Shown here in pieces: positions 50,070 through 59,943 of a DNA stretch of 64,000 nt. A program made the position numbers and the translations under genes. The DNA comes from Gigaspora rosea. Lineage: Eukaryota; Glomeromycota; Glomeromycetes; Diversisporales; Gigasporaceae. The stretch lies in the NCBI GenBank assembly GCA_003550325.1, contig QKWP01000125.1, positions 435,105 to 499,104 on the forward strand, in the 5' to 3' direction. The notes beneath the pieces are model-generated. The model saw nothing but the letters and a program-made list of their open reading frames with translations. It was not told the DNA's origin and searched no databases. How positions within the stretch are numbered: position 1 is the first letter of the stretch; each line of letters begins with the position of its first letter.

Positions 50070-51260
50070 AATGCTATTTAAATTTTAGAAATGAGAAAGT
50101 ATTTTATACTAAAAATAGAAGGTAACCAATATTTAGAATTAAGTTATATTTTTAAAACAAATAGACAGAAATTTAATAATTATAAAATATTTTTCAAAAT
50201 TGTGTAGATTGCTAGAAAACGAGCCAGATCATACAATAGTTATAGAAGTGAAATTAATTATATGATGAAAAGGTATAATGAATCAATCGCTAACTTGGGG
50301 AAATTGTTATTATTTTAAATTATATATTAAATAGTTACCAAGTACTAATTTGCTGTAGGAAAATACGATGACACATCTGAAGATTTAACTAGATTACTAG
50401 AAATCGAACTAGATAATAATGGTATAGAATTGAAATTAATTATATGATGAAAAGGTATAATGAATCAATCACTAACTTGAAGAAAATAATTATTATTTTA
50501 AATTATAAATAGGTACCAAGTACTAATTTGTTGCGGGCAAATATGATAACACATCTGAAGATTTAATTAGATTGCTAGAAATCGAACTAGATAATAAAGG
50601 TATTAAAGTGAAGTTAATTATATGATGAAAAGGTATAATGAATTAATCACTAACTTGAAGAAATTATTATTATTTTAAATTATTAAGTAGATACCAGGTA
50701 ATCCGCTGCGGTAAAATATGATGATGCATTTAAAAATTTAACTAGATTGCTAGAAATTGAACCAGATAATACAATGACTTTAAGGTATAAAAGTGAAATT
50801 AATTATATGTGAAAAGGTATAGTGAATCAACTGCTAACTCAAAGAAATTATTATTATTTTAAATTATTAAATAGATACCAAGTACTAATTCGCTGTGGGA
50901 AAATATGATGATGCATTTGAAGATTTAACTAGATTGCTAGAAATCGAACCAGATGATACAATAACTTTACAGCTTTAAGATATAGAAGTGAAATTAATTA
51001 TATGGTGAAAAGGTATAGTGAATCAATTGCTAACTTGAAGAAATTATTATATTTTAAATTCTTAATAGATACCAAGTACTAATTCACTGTGAGCAAATGT
51101 AATGAAGATTTAACGTAGAAGTGAAATTAATTATATGATGAGAAGGTATAATGAATCAATCACTAACTTGGAGAAATTATTATTTTAAATTATTAAATAG
51201 ATACCATGCTGCGAGCAAGTATGAAGATTTAACTAGATTGCTAGAAATTGAACCAAATAA
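50070..51260 (+). pseudogene. decayed TPR-repeat gene fragment inside the Helitron-like element
   Basis: Six tandem units with spacings of about 180, 180, 183, 197 and 133 bp each encode pieces of the same TPR-like helix pair: EDLTRLLEIE(L/P)D(N/D), then EINYMMKRYNESITNLKK. This is the style of TPR proteins abundant in Rhizophagus. Units are joined by identical AT-rich linkers (attattttaaattattaaat), and every unit has frameshifts, so nothing is translated through. Because the linkers repeat with the units, the array was amplified after decay began or includes former intron sequence. Confidence 0.7.
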
Positions 51261-51600
51261 TACATAGAAGTAAAATAGCATAATGATTAGATTTAGGTGT
51301 AACATCATAATTAGATTCAAAACATAGCACCGATAATTGGATTTGGCATATAGCACAATGATAGTTAGATTCGAGTATAGCACAATAGTTAAATTTAGGT
51401 ATAGTACAATAGTTAGATTTAAATATAGTACAATAGTTATATTATAATAGTTAGGCTTAGAATGCAATACAATAGTTGATTTGTGACATAGCATAGTAGT
51501 TAGATTTGGAAATAGGCACAATAGTTCGTGATGTAACGTAATAATTGGATTTAGGTATAAACATGATAGTTAAATCGATATAGTAAATATAAATATGGTA
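51240..51600. repeat. short imperfect repeat of agta(t/c)agcacaatagttagattt
   Basis: About ten degenerate copies of a 25-35-bp unit built on acaatagttagatttaggta fill the 3' portion of the Helitron-like element. The long minus frame over it (51,180-51,521, repeated NLTIVLYL) is an artefact of the repeat. Confidence 0.6.
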
Positions 51601-52424
51601 AGTTAAATATTAAAAATTAATTTAATTAAATAAAAGAATAATTTTAAAAAAAATGTAATAACTTAAAAAAATAATACTAGTTTAAAATTAAATATATTGT
51701 TATATTAAAAAAATCAATTAGTTTTATTTTAAAATATTTTTGCTCCGGCCTCACAATGCTACGCATTAGCCTAGTATATAATAAATATTTAGTAAATTAA
51801 TTAACCAATATACCAAATATTAACTATATATTTTATTAGTAATATAATTATATATATTCTAATAAATATATAGTAAATATTTAGTAAATTTATTAGATAA
51901 TATATAATAAATATATAGTAAACTGATTAAATAATATAACTATATATTTTTATAGTAATATAATTATATATTTTCTAATAAATATATATTAAATATTTAG
52001 TAAATTTATTAGATAATATATAGAAAATATATAGAAATAAGTAATAATTTGTACAAAAGATTAACTATATATTACCATATGAGTATAAATATTTTAAAAT
52101 TATTACTTAGTTATATATAGTAAAAATATAAATAATATTTAAATATATTTATTATATATTTTTAAAATATTTTTCTAAAAATATATATTATTTTTACCAG
52201 TGACTGTTTATTCCCGTATCAATAGAACGACCTATATTATCCCTTAAACCATTTTCTAGGTATTAAGCTATCAAATTATATTGGATTGTAGTTTATGTTG
52301 TAGTATATTTGAAGTTAATTTGATGGCTTAATGGATCAGTTATTCAAAGACCCAGCAAGCTTGTTTTTATAAAATGAATATTTAGAAAATAAAATTGATA
52401 AACACAATATAAGCAACTATATAG

Positions 52425-53260
52425 TGTCACGGTTCGCGTGACTTGGATTACGGCTCAGATAGAATTTCGGATCATTTTTATTATTATATTTTTTTTATAT
52501 AACGTTTTATTTTCTTGTTTATTTGTTTATTTTCATTATTTGAATGACATGTGAGGCCACGAAGTGTAAATTGTTGGTTAAACCGGAAATTGTTGATCCC
52601 TGGTACCGGTAAGCCATTAGTTATCGTCATCATGGCTTATGTGAATGACGTACGGAGGCTTTAATTAATTTTTGAGCATTAATGCTCACGCGCCTAGAGC
52701 ACGAATGCTTCGAAGCCTTGAGGCATGGAAGCACGAATGCTTCAAAGCCTTGAGGGCATAAAGTATCGCGAGATTATGTTGCGCAGTAGTTTATAGTAAA
52801 TTAAAATGTATTTAAGGACCTTCATTTCGCGCTAATAAAGTTTTCTCAGACTTCGATGTCTTCAAATAAGTTAATTAAAGTTTAAGAATCGATTTCTCAA
52901 TGAGTTAAATGTGTTAAAAGTTTATTACGAATTTATACATTATTTATTTTATTTATTTGTCTCGAAAACTCTACTTAATTATCTCTACTAATAATTTTAT
53001 CCACCGTTTTCTCTAATTACCACCTTTTACCCCACCTTCAAACGTTAGTAACCACATATAATAATTCTTATCCTTATTCTCGTATCCCATTCCTTAAATC
53101 ACGTATATAGATCAACCCTACAATTATAGTAGTTGTACCGCCCTCGATCTGATCGAATACATTGATTGCCGGAATTAAATATAGCGATTTCGTGATCATA
53201 AATCACGTGCTTACTGTTTAACGACTATTAATTATAGAAGTTCCGTTTACTATTGGAGCT
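52425..53260 (+). mobile_element. LTR-like sequence, probable Ty3-type LTR with leader remnant
   Basis: Starts TGTCACGGTTCGCG after a clean AT-rich flank, is GC-richer than its surroundings, and has TATTTAAG (about 52,810) followed by AATAAAG (about 52,843) and a CTCAG stretch. TATAG occurs directly before the start (52,420-52,424) and again at 53,125-53,129. The 3' end is not certain. After it, at 53,336, a frame opens MTNANAAIRSLLTINSL before a stop, reminiscent of the start of a gag gene. So this is a solo LTR or a truncated 5' end. Confidence 0.5.
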
Positions 53261-54539
53261 AAAATTACGCTTAGTGAGTTACGCTCTCTCAAAACAATAG
53301 TAACAATAGTCTGTTAAAAGAAGCTACCCCAGTATGACCAACGCAAATGCAGCCATCAGATCTCTTCTAACAATCAACTCTCTATGAAACCGTCTACTCC
53401 GCACTAACAAAAAAGATTTTATGCAAAATTTTGGCACAAGAAAAGCCTATTTCAACTATAACTCTAACCCTGTGTACATCTATGTGTCCACCGTTAAATT
53501 TAAATTTGATCGACGAACAGAGCTTAATTAAGCATGTTTAATATTTGAACTAAAGTTGCAAAGAGTGAAAATTTGTACTTATGTATTTGTAAACGTGATA
53601 ATGAGAAATAAAAAAATTTAGTTTTAGTCTAAGGTATTCATTAGATTGTATATACATAATTAAGAATTTTAAGATCTTTTCATATAATTATTTGCCTTTA
53701 TATTTTATCCTTAATTGTTACATCTGGATTATGTCGGATTTTATATTTCATTTGTTCTTTTTTTATTATAATATTTGGGTAGTTGCATGACGTGCGATGT
53801 TATGCATGACCAGTAAGATCAGATGAACATAGCAACAAATAAATACAATACTACATTATTTAAAGGCATATTTTCTAAACGGATCTTTAACTGTGTTAAT
53901 AAAAGCCGAATCTGAATAAACTTAGCGGTAACCATAGTACGTATACACTAAAGCTCATAATGCCTAAAATATAATGGTTTAAATATTTCATGCATAGATT
54001 AATGCTAGTGCGATATATAAAAAATTCAATTATAAAATATACTAAATTTGCAGCATAAACAGTATGTGCTAAGGTAGTTTGCACTCCATAATTTACTATA
54101 AAATATTGTTACAGAACTTGCAAAGGTTGAGTTAGTTTGTATCTGAATTAATATTGTGAGTTATTGTAAAAGATATACCGGTAGTTACAGAATTTTGGAA
54201 GTATTTATTCAATCTAAATCCTCAAAAGAAATTCCCAAAACCTAATTTTGAAACCACTCATTGTTTATTGTAATTATGGAAATCTGCTAGATTATATATT
54301 ATAGAATTTGTATTGTGACCACCCCCTAAAATTTTAAATAGTTTTTAGAAAGTTTTCTTGCTAATCTGAAATATTCATTTTTGTCAACTGAAAAATATAA
54401 TAAATTATTAACATGCATATATTCATTTCTAATTTATTTTTTATCAGTCTTTTGTCTATTCTAACAATTTCTATATTCATTAAAAGTTTTCCGCTGGCAA
54501 AATCAACTTTCACCAAAATATGGACCAAAATTTGTAAAA
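53261..54539. other. spacer with an R1 repeat fragment
   Basis: A short gag-start-like frame at about 53,336-53,389 follows the LTR-like sequence. At about 54,040-54,190 there is a copy of the R1 tandem repeat unit. No other gene is supported. Confidence 0.4.
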
Positions 54540-55854
54540 AATAAAATCGTATATTCTGGTCTTTTATACGACTTAAAATATAATTGTGAATATTCCTATT
54601 TTTTCAATGAGAAATAAAGCTATCTTTACATGTTTATATTCACTTCCCATACCTGGTTTAACCCAACCTATTGGATTATATCCATCAAGTATTTCATCAA
54701 TACCTTCGATCTTTATAACTATAATAAGGTTCATTTGATTTATCAAATAATTTCCAAAATGAATCAGCTGTAAAACCATCTCTTATTCCATGAAGAAGTA
54801 ATTAAACTCATATGTATTATTGGTTATAGAATATATATATCTTATTAACCCTTGAAGCAATTTCAGCTGCTGTGCTTCATTAATAATCAAAGAAAATGTC
54901 GCTGCTATTCTTGTCGATTATAAAAATTTTATGAGGTGGAAGAATCATTTATACTACTTGTCAGCTTGGTGACATAAACTTTATTGATATATTTTCCCAA
55001 AGATCTTTTTTCAAGATTTGCTGATATAATCGTACATTATCGATAATATCCTCAGCAGACATTTGAATATAATGGATATCGGGCAATCAATTTTTTAAGT
55101 ATTCTTCAAGGTGAGAAAATCTACATTAGTCCAATTTTTAATATCTGAAGAGTAATAAGAATTTGAGCAATTCCACATTTCTAACATGTTTACAAACTTT
55201 TACTTCACTCATCTGTAAGTCATCACGCTTAATAATAGAGATTCTTTAATTGAAGTAAAAAATCTTTGGAATCAAACCATTTATCAGGTACCTTACAATA
55301 TTATCATTGCACTACAGTATTTTTGAACTTCCTTTTTTGATAAGTATAGGAAAAATGTAATCAAAGCCAAGACGATTGTGCTTCAATTATATAAGTTTCA
55401 AGATTCATGGCAAATTCATCAAAGAGAATTTCATGAGTAAAAGAGTAAGCTCCAAAATAAATGATGTTTCAAAATCTTCTAGTAAACATACTCCTCTATA
55501 GATGTACCTTTATTAAATTATTAACAATTATATTTAGTTAAACTCTGAATTCATGAATTTACAAAATTAAACTATTTCAAATACTTACTTAAAAATAATT
55601 TCAAAATGCTCATTCAAAATATTCTTCAAGTTAATTGTTTTGATATTATTGTTATCTTTAATGACGTTTGTCAATTTATCATAAAAATACGTAGACCTAT
55701 ATCTTAATATTGCTGAATGTGCGTGGAAACTTTTAATGTTCGGTGATTCACCAACATTTATAATTATATTAAGGTTTTCATTGTCGTGAAGCTCAAGATA
55801 ATTATTTGAAAGTTTTTCAAAGTATTTTAGATTCATTTTATATGAATTAAACAC
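54540..55854 (-). pseudogene. BTB-BACK-TLDc gene, decayed
   Basis: The N-terminal BTB domain is well preserved on the minus strand from 55,854: MNLKYFEKLSNNYLEL, then IIINVGESPNIKSFHAHSAI, LRYRSTYFYDKL and NIKTINLKNILNEHFEIIFK. This is close to the canonical start of this fungal family. Downstream, a BACK-like region (about 55,500-55,000) is broken by stops. The TLDc domain survives as SFWKLFDK followed by LIIVIKIEGIDEILDGYNPI (54,779-54,573), in several frames. The candidate LTR of the following retroelement starts 28 bp upstream of the BTB start codon, so that insertion would have displaced the promoter. Intact relatives are candidate cullin adaptors; this copy is inactive. Confidence 0.85.
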
Positions 55855-55882
55855 GAAAATGCAAGCAATGAACGTCTAAACT

Positions 55883-56322
55883 TGTCTAGGAGTATTAAAA
55901 AAGGCCAACGCACCGAACAGCGTGTACAGGGTATCACCCCATCGACATTTTCCGATCACACCTGTGTCACTGAGACCGTAACACACCTATACCAAATCGA
56001 AATTACCATAACGGGAAATCTTATCATTTACAATAGCATAGTCATATTAATAGTCGTAGCATAAACAATTAGTCATAATAAAAGTCAAAACATTAGTCAT
56101 AGTATTTACAATATATTTTTAGCAAAATAGCATATTATTCTAGCTATAGACTTCTCAAATGTATAAATACGATAGCTTTTTACCTTTGAAACACTAGTCG
56201 CATTAATTTGACTTGACAAAACATAAAGAGTCGTAACTGACGACCTCATAACCCTTATTACATTAGTCGTTGCATACTGCAACTTGACAAATATTACCCT
56301 TATAATTAACGGGATAAGTCCA
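55883..56322 (+). repeat. candidate 5' LTR (about 440 bp)
   Basis: Starts TGTCTAGGAG and ends AAGTCCA, three bases before the primer-binding site. Contains TATAAATA (56,162-56,169) and an AATAAA (56,077-56,082). Because the partner LTR is outside the window, the limits rest only on TG...CA ends, the TATA box and the adjacent primer site. Confidence 0.5.
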
Positions 56323-56325
56323 TAA

Positions 56326-56336
56326 TGGCGCCCAAC
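56326..56336 (+). promoter_or_regulatory. candidate primer-binding site (tRNA-Lys type)
   Basis: TGGCGCCCAAC equals the first 11 bases of primer-binding sites complementary to the 3' end of eukaryotic tRNA-Lys(CUU), as in several retroviruses. It lies just after the presumed LTR end. Two longer matches occur within the protease region (62,808 and 62,924). Confidence 0.6.
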
Positions 56337-57431
56337 AACTTTATACAATCACCCTTAGTATAATACATGTATTAGAAACATGTAAAGAACCGTATTAGCG
56401 CCCAAACGTACATAAAGTATAAGCACTTAAAGCTATTTGACATAGTAACCAACTTGTAAAAATTAATTACCAAAGTTCGAGAGTATCATTAAGTTGACAC
56501 ACTCTCCAAAGAAAACAAAGCCACTGGCATACCACAATGACAACCCAACATGCAAAACAATACTCAACAAAGTATTAACAAAGGCGCAAGTGTATTATCA
56601 AACACTAAGTACAATACGTACAAGAACAATATTACTTCACACATATTATATCAAACATATTATTATAAACTTATTTAAGGACCTAACGAAGTCCAGATTA
56701 TTTTATTAAATAAAGAAATTATTTTATTAAAACGAAACTTACTGTGCAAATAACTTTACAAATTATCCTTCTACATAAAACTGAATTAACTATTGAATAA
56801 AAACCTTCTATAACTAATAAACGAATATACCCACAAGATAAATAAATAACCTGTATAAAACTTAGAAAGCGAAAGGAAGCCCAACCTTTAAAAACGAACC
56901 AAGTAATACTCAGAGAACTTATCCAACTCTGCAAACAGTAGGCATAGCCAACCTACGAACCTCAAGTAACCATTCCAACTTGAAACCGTACTCAACTTAT
57001 TAAATACACTACAGAAAGTAGTAAGAAACCAGAGAAACTGGAATATAAAAAATATATGATTATATTAAAGTAAAGTAGAAAAGAAGAAGCCACGAATTGG
57101 CATACTAAAAAGAAAGTAAAATCCGCCGTTGGCACAACTAAAAGGAATACAAGCGCGAAACTATCTATATAAAATCTATTCAAGCAAAAGCATAATCGTC
57201 ATAGAACAATTGAAGCTTAATCAACTCATACAAGTACCAAGACGAGGGAAAGTACCATAGTGAAGTTAGCAAGAGATCTACAGGATAGATACCAACTAAC
57301 CTAATCTGACAACCAACTGAACTAAGGCTGTAAAGGCTAACACGAAACCTTACGTTGACACTATTAGGCCGATCACCTGACAAGACAACCATATTGGAAA
57401 CTCAGACACTAAGGATTGAACTATTGAACGA
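56337..57431 (+). other. long leader of the retroelement, no clear ORF
   Basis: A weak second TTAGCGCCCAAACG word lies at 56,395. A 71-codon frame (56,494-56,709) lacks an ATG, and minus-strand frames here are mirror effects of A-rich sequence. Length (about 1.1 kb) leaves room for packaging signals or a spliced leader. Confidence 0.4.
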
Positions 57432-57833
57432 ATGCGATACATATTACAAATCACGATTACCAAATTAATGAAGAATATAACTGCAATAACCATTATACTA
57501 TTAATAGCTGCAATACAACAAATAGTCAAAGCTCAAAACATTAACGTCACAGTACCAGTCATAACTGTTACTCAAACTCCAACAAACGTACCATCTCCAA
57601 CAACTATAATCACAACTCAAACTGTAATACAATCTCCATCAACAAACTACTTTAATGACGCAAATGCTGTAAACACACTCGTTGCTGAACTCGTAACAAT
57701 AGTCATATCAACAATAGTAATCACAATCATAATCTGTATAAAGAAAAGGAATACAAAAGTCTTGAAACAACAAATACAACGTTTGGCCACAACCCAAACA
57801 TCTAGACCACCGGATTACCAAGGATATCCATAA
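57432..57833 (+). CDS. small secreted/type I membrane protein with C-terminal PPxY motif
   Basis: 133 aa. A hydrophobic start (better from Met14: MKNITAITIILLIAAIQQ, ending VKAQ) looks like a cleavable signal peptide. Then follow a Thr/Pro/Val-rich ectodomain with TQTPTNVPSPTTIITTQT, a transmembrane segment (VAELVTIVISTIVITIIICI, about residues 80-100), a KKR stop-transfer, and a short cytosolic tail ending RPPDYQGYP. PPDY (57,807-57,818) fits the PPxY motif that recruits Nedd4/Rsp5 ubiquitin ligases and serves as a late-budding motif in enveloped viruses. No homologue recognised; first gene of the small-ORF block. An envelope-like role is inference only. Confidence 0.65.
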   Translation: MRYILQITITKLMKNITAITIILLIAAIQQIVKAQNINVTVPVITVTQTPTNVPSPTTIITTQTVIQSPSTNYFNDANAVNTLVAELVTIVISTIVITIIICIKKRNTKVLKQQIQRLATTQTSRPPDYQGYP

Positions 57834-57904
57834 ACAACACGTAATTTGAAATTACAAAGCTCATAAACAAAAGTATAAAAATAGCTGCAAAACTCATACC
57901 ACGA

Positions 57905-58102
57905 ATGACATATCTACATTTGGACATAAACGACATTAAACATTACAACATACCAACATTAATATCATTCATAGTACTCATAGCAACAATAATATTTGGA
58001 ATATTATTCACGATATACACCTGTTTAAGGAAAGAAACACATACTGGAATAATAGAAATATCTAGGACAACTGATGCTAACAACAATAATATTAATAATT
58101 AG
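57905..58102 (+). CDS. small single-pass membrane protein (65 aa)
   Basis: MTYLHLDINDIKHYN is followed by one long hydrophobic segment (IPTLISFIVLIATIIFGILF) and an Arg/Lys tail (CLRKETHTGIIEISR) ending in Asn repeats. No signal peptidase site is apparent, so probably a signal-anchor protein. Overlaps the next ORF by 29 bases in another frame. Confidence 0.55.
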   Translation: MTYLHLDINDIKHYNIPTLISFIVLIATIIFGILFTIYTCLRKETHTGIIEISRTTDANNNNINN

Positions 58103-58196
58103 TACAACATTACTACTTATAGCAATACTTATATCCACTATAACAATATCTATAATTATCCACCATCAACAATACAAGAAGCTTATCAATAATTAA
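58074..58196 (+). CDS. tiny membrane peptide (40 aa)
   Basis: MLTTIILIISTTLLLIAILI continues hydrophobic to residue 29 and ends HHQQYKKLINN. It is almost entirely one transmembrane helix with a basic end. Its overlap with the preceding ORF and the repeated architecture in neighbours argue that it is real, but its length alone would not. Confidence 0.4.
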   Translation: MLTTIILIISTTLLLIAILISTITISIIIHHQQYKKLINN

Positions 58197-58212
58197 TGAC
58201 TCACAATAACTA

Positions 58213-58434
58213 ATGACTAAAACTAACTCAACAACTCCTTACTGTACAACATTTGACAACAATCCACTAGCGACACAACTATTATACATAGAACTTATTA
58301 CTATATTCATAGCACTACTATTTATAGTATCACTATACTGCTGTTGTAAACACCAATGCTATGAAAAGAAGGTCAACAAGACCATACCTGGAGCAGATCA
58401 ATACCTTAACACTGACTCAACTTGCTGTTGTTAA
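58213..58434 (+). CDS. small membrane protein with cysteine clusters (73 aa)
   Basis: A short polar N-terminus (MTKTNSTTPYCTTFDNN) precedes one transmembrane segment (LLYIELITIFIALLFIVSLY), directly followed by CCCKHQC and a basic tail. The protein ends in STCCC. Juxtamembrane and terminal Cys triplets are typical palmitoylation sites. No family recognised. Confidence 0.55.
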   Translation: MTKTNSTTPYCTTFDNNPLATQLLYIELITIFIALLFIVSLYCCCKHQCYEKKVNKTIPGADQYLNTDSTCCC

Positions 58435-58455
58435 CTAAAAATAACTCAACAATAT

Positions 58456-58719
58456 ATGTTTGGACAAAAGAAAAAGAAACCACAATATAATTACCAATAT
58501 AGGACACCTACCTTACCAAAACAACCTATTAATAATCTACAAGCTATACCATACGTTAGACCACCTGTGAACCTACAAAGGCTACCACATCAAGTGATAA
58601 TTGACCAAGAAATACAACATAGACTAAATCAAGGATACAAACCACCCAACTTGGCACCACCAAGACCACCACTCAAACAACTTGAACTAAAGAAGTATAT
58701 ACCTAAACGAAGAAAATAA
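58456..58719 (+). CDS. small basic proline-rich soluble protein (87 aa)
   Basis: Starts MFGQKKKKPQYNYQY, contains PTLPKQPINNLQ, a central amphipathic QVIIDQEIQHRLNQG, and LAPPRPPLKQLELKKY, ending IPKRRK. No hydrophobic segment. The PPRPP stretch is SH3-ligand-like; the charge suggests nucleic-acid or membrane-surface binding. The next ATG follows the stop by only 3 bases. Confidence 0.5.
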   Translation: MFGQKKKKPQYNYQYRTPTLPKQPINNLQAIPYVRPPVNLQRLPHQVIIDQEIQHRLNQGYKPPNLAPPRPPLKQLELKKYIPKRRK

Positions 58720-58722
58720 TTA

Positions 58723-58950
58723 ATGTCTGAAAAAGATCCTAATCAACTACGATTATTGGAAATATATGGAACCATAACCATAGTCACAATATTATTCGGA
58801 GTATTAGCATTGATTATCATAACTTATGTAATAAAAGTTCAGAAGAAACAACAAAAGTTAAGGAAAAGACAACCTATTATAGCTAACGATACTGACCAAC
58901 TACTTTACAGACCAAAACTAAATAACCTAAAGAATACCGGAATATTCTAA
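58723..58950 (+). CDS. small single-pass membrane protein (75 aa)
   Basis: MSEKDPNQLRLLEIYG, transmembrane GTITIVTILFGVLALIIITY, then a strongly basic tail (KVQKKQQKLRKRQP) and a polar end. Three bases separate it from the previous stop, and the following (broken) ORF starts 6 bases after its stop. Confidence 0.55.
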   Translation: MSEKDPNQLRLLEIYGTITIVTILFGVLALIIITYVIKVQKKQQKLRKRQPIIANDTDQLLYRPKLNNLKNTGIF

Positions 58951-58956
58951 GGATAC

Positions 58957-59283
58957 ATGTCAGTAATACAAATATCTATAACACCAAGTACAGTAGTATC
59001 AACAATATTATCAACAGTCATATCAATATCAACATAATTTATAACTCAAACATCAACACCAACCTCAACACCTACAATTACTCAAACACTACAATACTTT
59101 CAAGATAGTAACGTAATTGAAACACTAGCAATATTAGGAACACTAATAATCACATCAGCAATAGCAATAATATATAAAGCTAAACAACTTAAAAACAAAA
59201 ATAACGAATTCAAAATATAGAAACAACAAGCTGACGATGCTAGAATTGCTGAACAAGTTAGACAAATCAGAACAGAATTATAA
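58957..59283 (+). pseudogene. broken (or readthrough) membrane-protein ORF with two in-frame stops
   Basis: One frame runs 109 codons from ATG to TAA at 59,281. It encodes a hydrophobic start (MSVIQISITPSTVVSTILS), a Thr/Ser/Pro-rich ectodomain (TQTSTPTSTPTITQTLQ), a transmembrane segment (IETLAILGTLIITSAIAIIY) and a basic, coiled-coil-like tail (QQADDARIAEQVRQIRTEL). TAA (59,035-59,037) and TAG (59,218-59,220) interrupt it. The layout repeats that of the 57,432 protein, so it is probably a diverged paralogue that has decayed. Confidence 0.5.
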
Positions 59284-59366
59284 AAAGTGGATAAACAACA
59301 AGAAAGCAAATAACTGTTATAACCACTGACAATAGCATAGCATCAATAAACGCATCTATAACTTGG

Positions 59367-59543
59367 ATGAACAACATCATCATAATACTATCAGCATCTG
59401 ACAAACCATTTGAATATCTAATACAAACTATACAACTATTAATTGTAACCATAGCTATAGTATACATAGCATCAATAATATTATACACAATAGTACAAGT
59501 CAAGAAAGAAAATATTAGAAAAATTAATGAACTTCCTAGATAA
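59367..59543 (+). CDS. small single-pass membrane protein (58 aa)
   Basis: MNNIIIILSASDKPFEYLIQ, then a transmembrane segment (LLIVTIAIVYIASIILYTIV) and a basic tail VKKENIRKINELPR. The frame stays open upstream to 59,293 without another ATG. It overlaps the following ORF by 17 bases. Confidence 0.45.
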   Translation: MNNIIIILSASDKPFEYLIQTIQLLIVTIAIVYIASIILYTIVQVKKENIRKINELPR

Positions 59544-59943
59544 AGAAAAGATTGAAGAAATCAAGAAACAAATAATAAAAGCACCTTACCAAGGAATAGT
59601 AACTAAAATATTAGAAAATAACTTAAAAACAACTGAAGTTATAGTTGAAAAAGAAGTCATAAAAGAAATAATTGTCCAAAAAGAAGAACCAAACCAAATT
59701 ATAATTAAAACTGACATATCACCAACAAAAAGAAAAGCACTAATCAATACTAACGAAGCAGCAGAATACTTTGTATACAAGGAATTGAAAACACAATTCT
59801 TACAAGGAATCTTACCAACATTTAGATATCCATCACTATTATTAAAAGCAAGAAAATTTAAAGAACCAAAAGAATTTCTAGAAGAAATCTTAGATAAAGC
59901 ACCTTACTTAAAGAAAGAATATTTTCTAAAAGAAAATAAATGA
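59527..59943 (+). CDS. soluble protein of unknown function (138 aa)
   Basis: MNFLDKEKIEEIKKQIIK, a Val/Glu/Lys repeat (VIVEKEVIKEIIVQKEE) likely to form a coiled coil, and a folded-looking C-terminus (AAEYFVYKELKTQFLQGILP...FLEEILDKAPYLKKEY). No membrane segment. Its TGA stop overlaps the ATG of the next gene (ATGA, 59,940-59,943), the arrangement seen in stop-restart translation. No family recognised. Confidence 0.6.
   Translation: MNFLDKEKIEEIKKQIIKAPYQGIVTKILENNLKTTEVIVEKEVIKEIIVQKEEPNQIIIKTDISPTKRKALINTNEAAEYFVYKELKTQFLQGILPTFRYPSLLLKARKFKEPKEFLEEILDKAPYLKKEYFLKENK

Larger units (their letters stand above)
49532..51774 (+). mobile_element. Helitron-like element (2.24 kb) carrying a dead TPR gene
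   Basis: The element separates ...CGATAA from TATATAATAAAT, which are contiguous in the sister repeat at 48,916-48,940. The insertion therefore lies exactly between A and T with no target duplication. It ends AATGC-TAC-GCATT (a perfect hairpin) then AGCCTAG, followed by T. An A^T site, no duplication, and a 3' hairpin close to CTRR are the Helitron hallmarks. The 5' end begins TTGGCCGGAGCG instead of the usual TC, and GGCCGGAGC recurs inverted near the 3' end, so it may belong to a divergent family. No Rep/helicase is encoded. Confidence 0.7.
48640..52206. repeat. AT-rich subterminal repeats and right terminus of the composite element
   Basis: A unit containing ttaattaaccaatataccaa, tattaactatatattttata and attctaataaatatatagta recurs at about 48,800-49,030, 49,430-49,530, 51,780-51,890 and 51,890-52,070. 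The last bases TTATTTTTACCAGTG form a CACTGGTAAAAATAA-type terminus, close to the CACT ends of En/Spm elements. The repeats are broken by two younger insertions listed separately. Confidence 0.65.

Noticed and set aside
51180..51521. Minus-strand ORF with repeated NLTIVLYL
   Set aside because: It reads through a simple degenerate tandem repeat; residues mirror the repeat unit and no start context or family supports it.
56106..57392. Hydrophobic minus-strand ORFs in the retroelement leader and LTR
   Set aside because: A-rich plus-strand sequence read in reverse gives Phe/Leu/Ser-rich frames; they lack consistent starts and do not resemble the small plus-strand membrane proteins.
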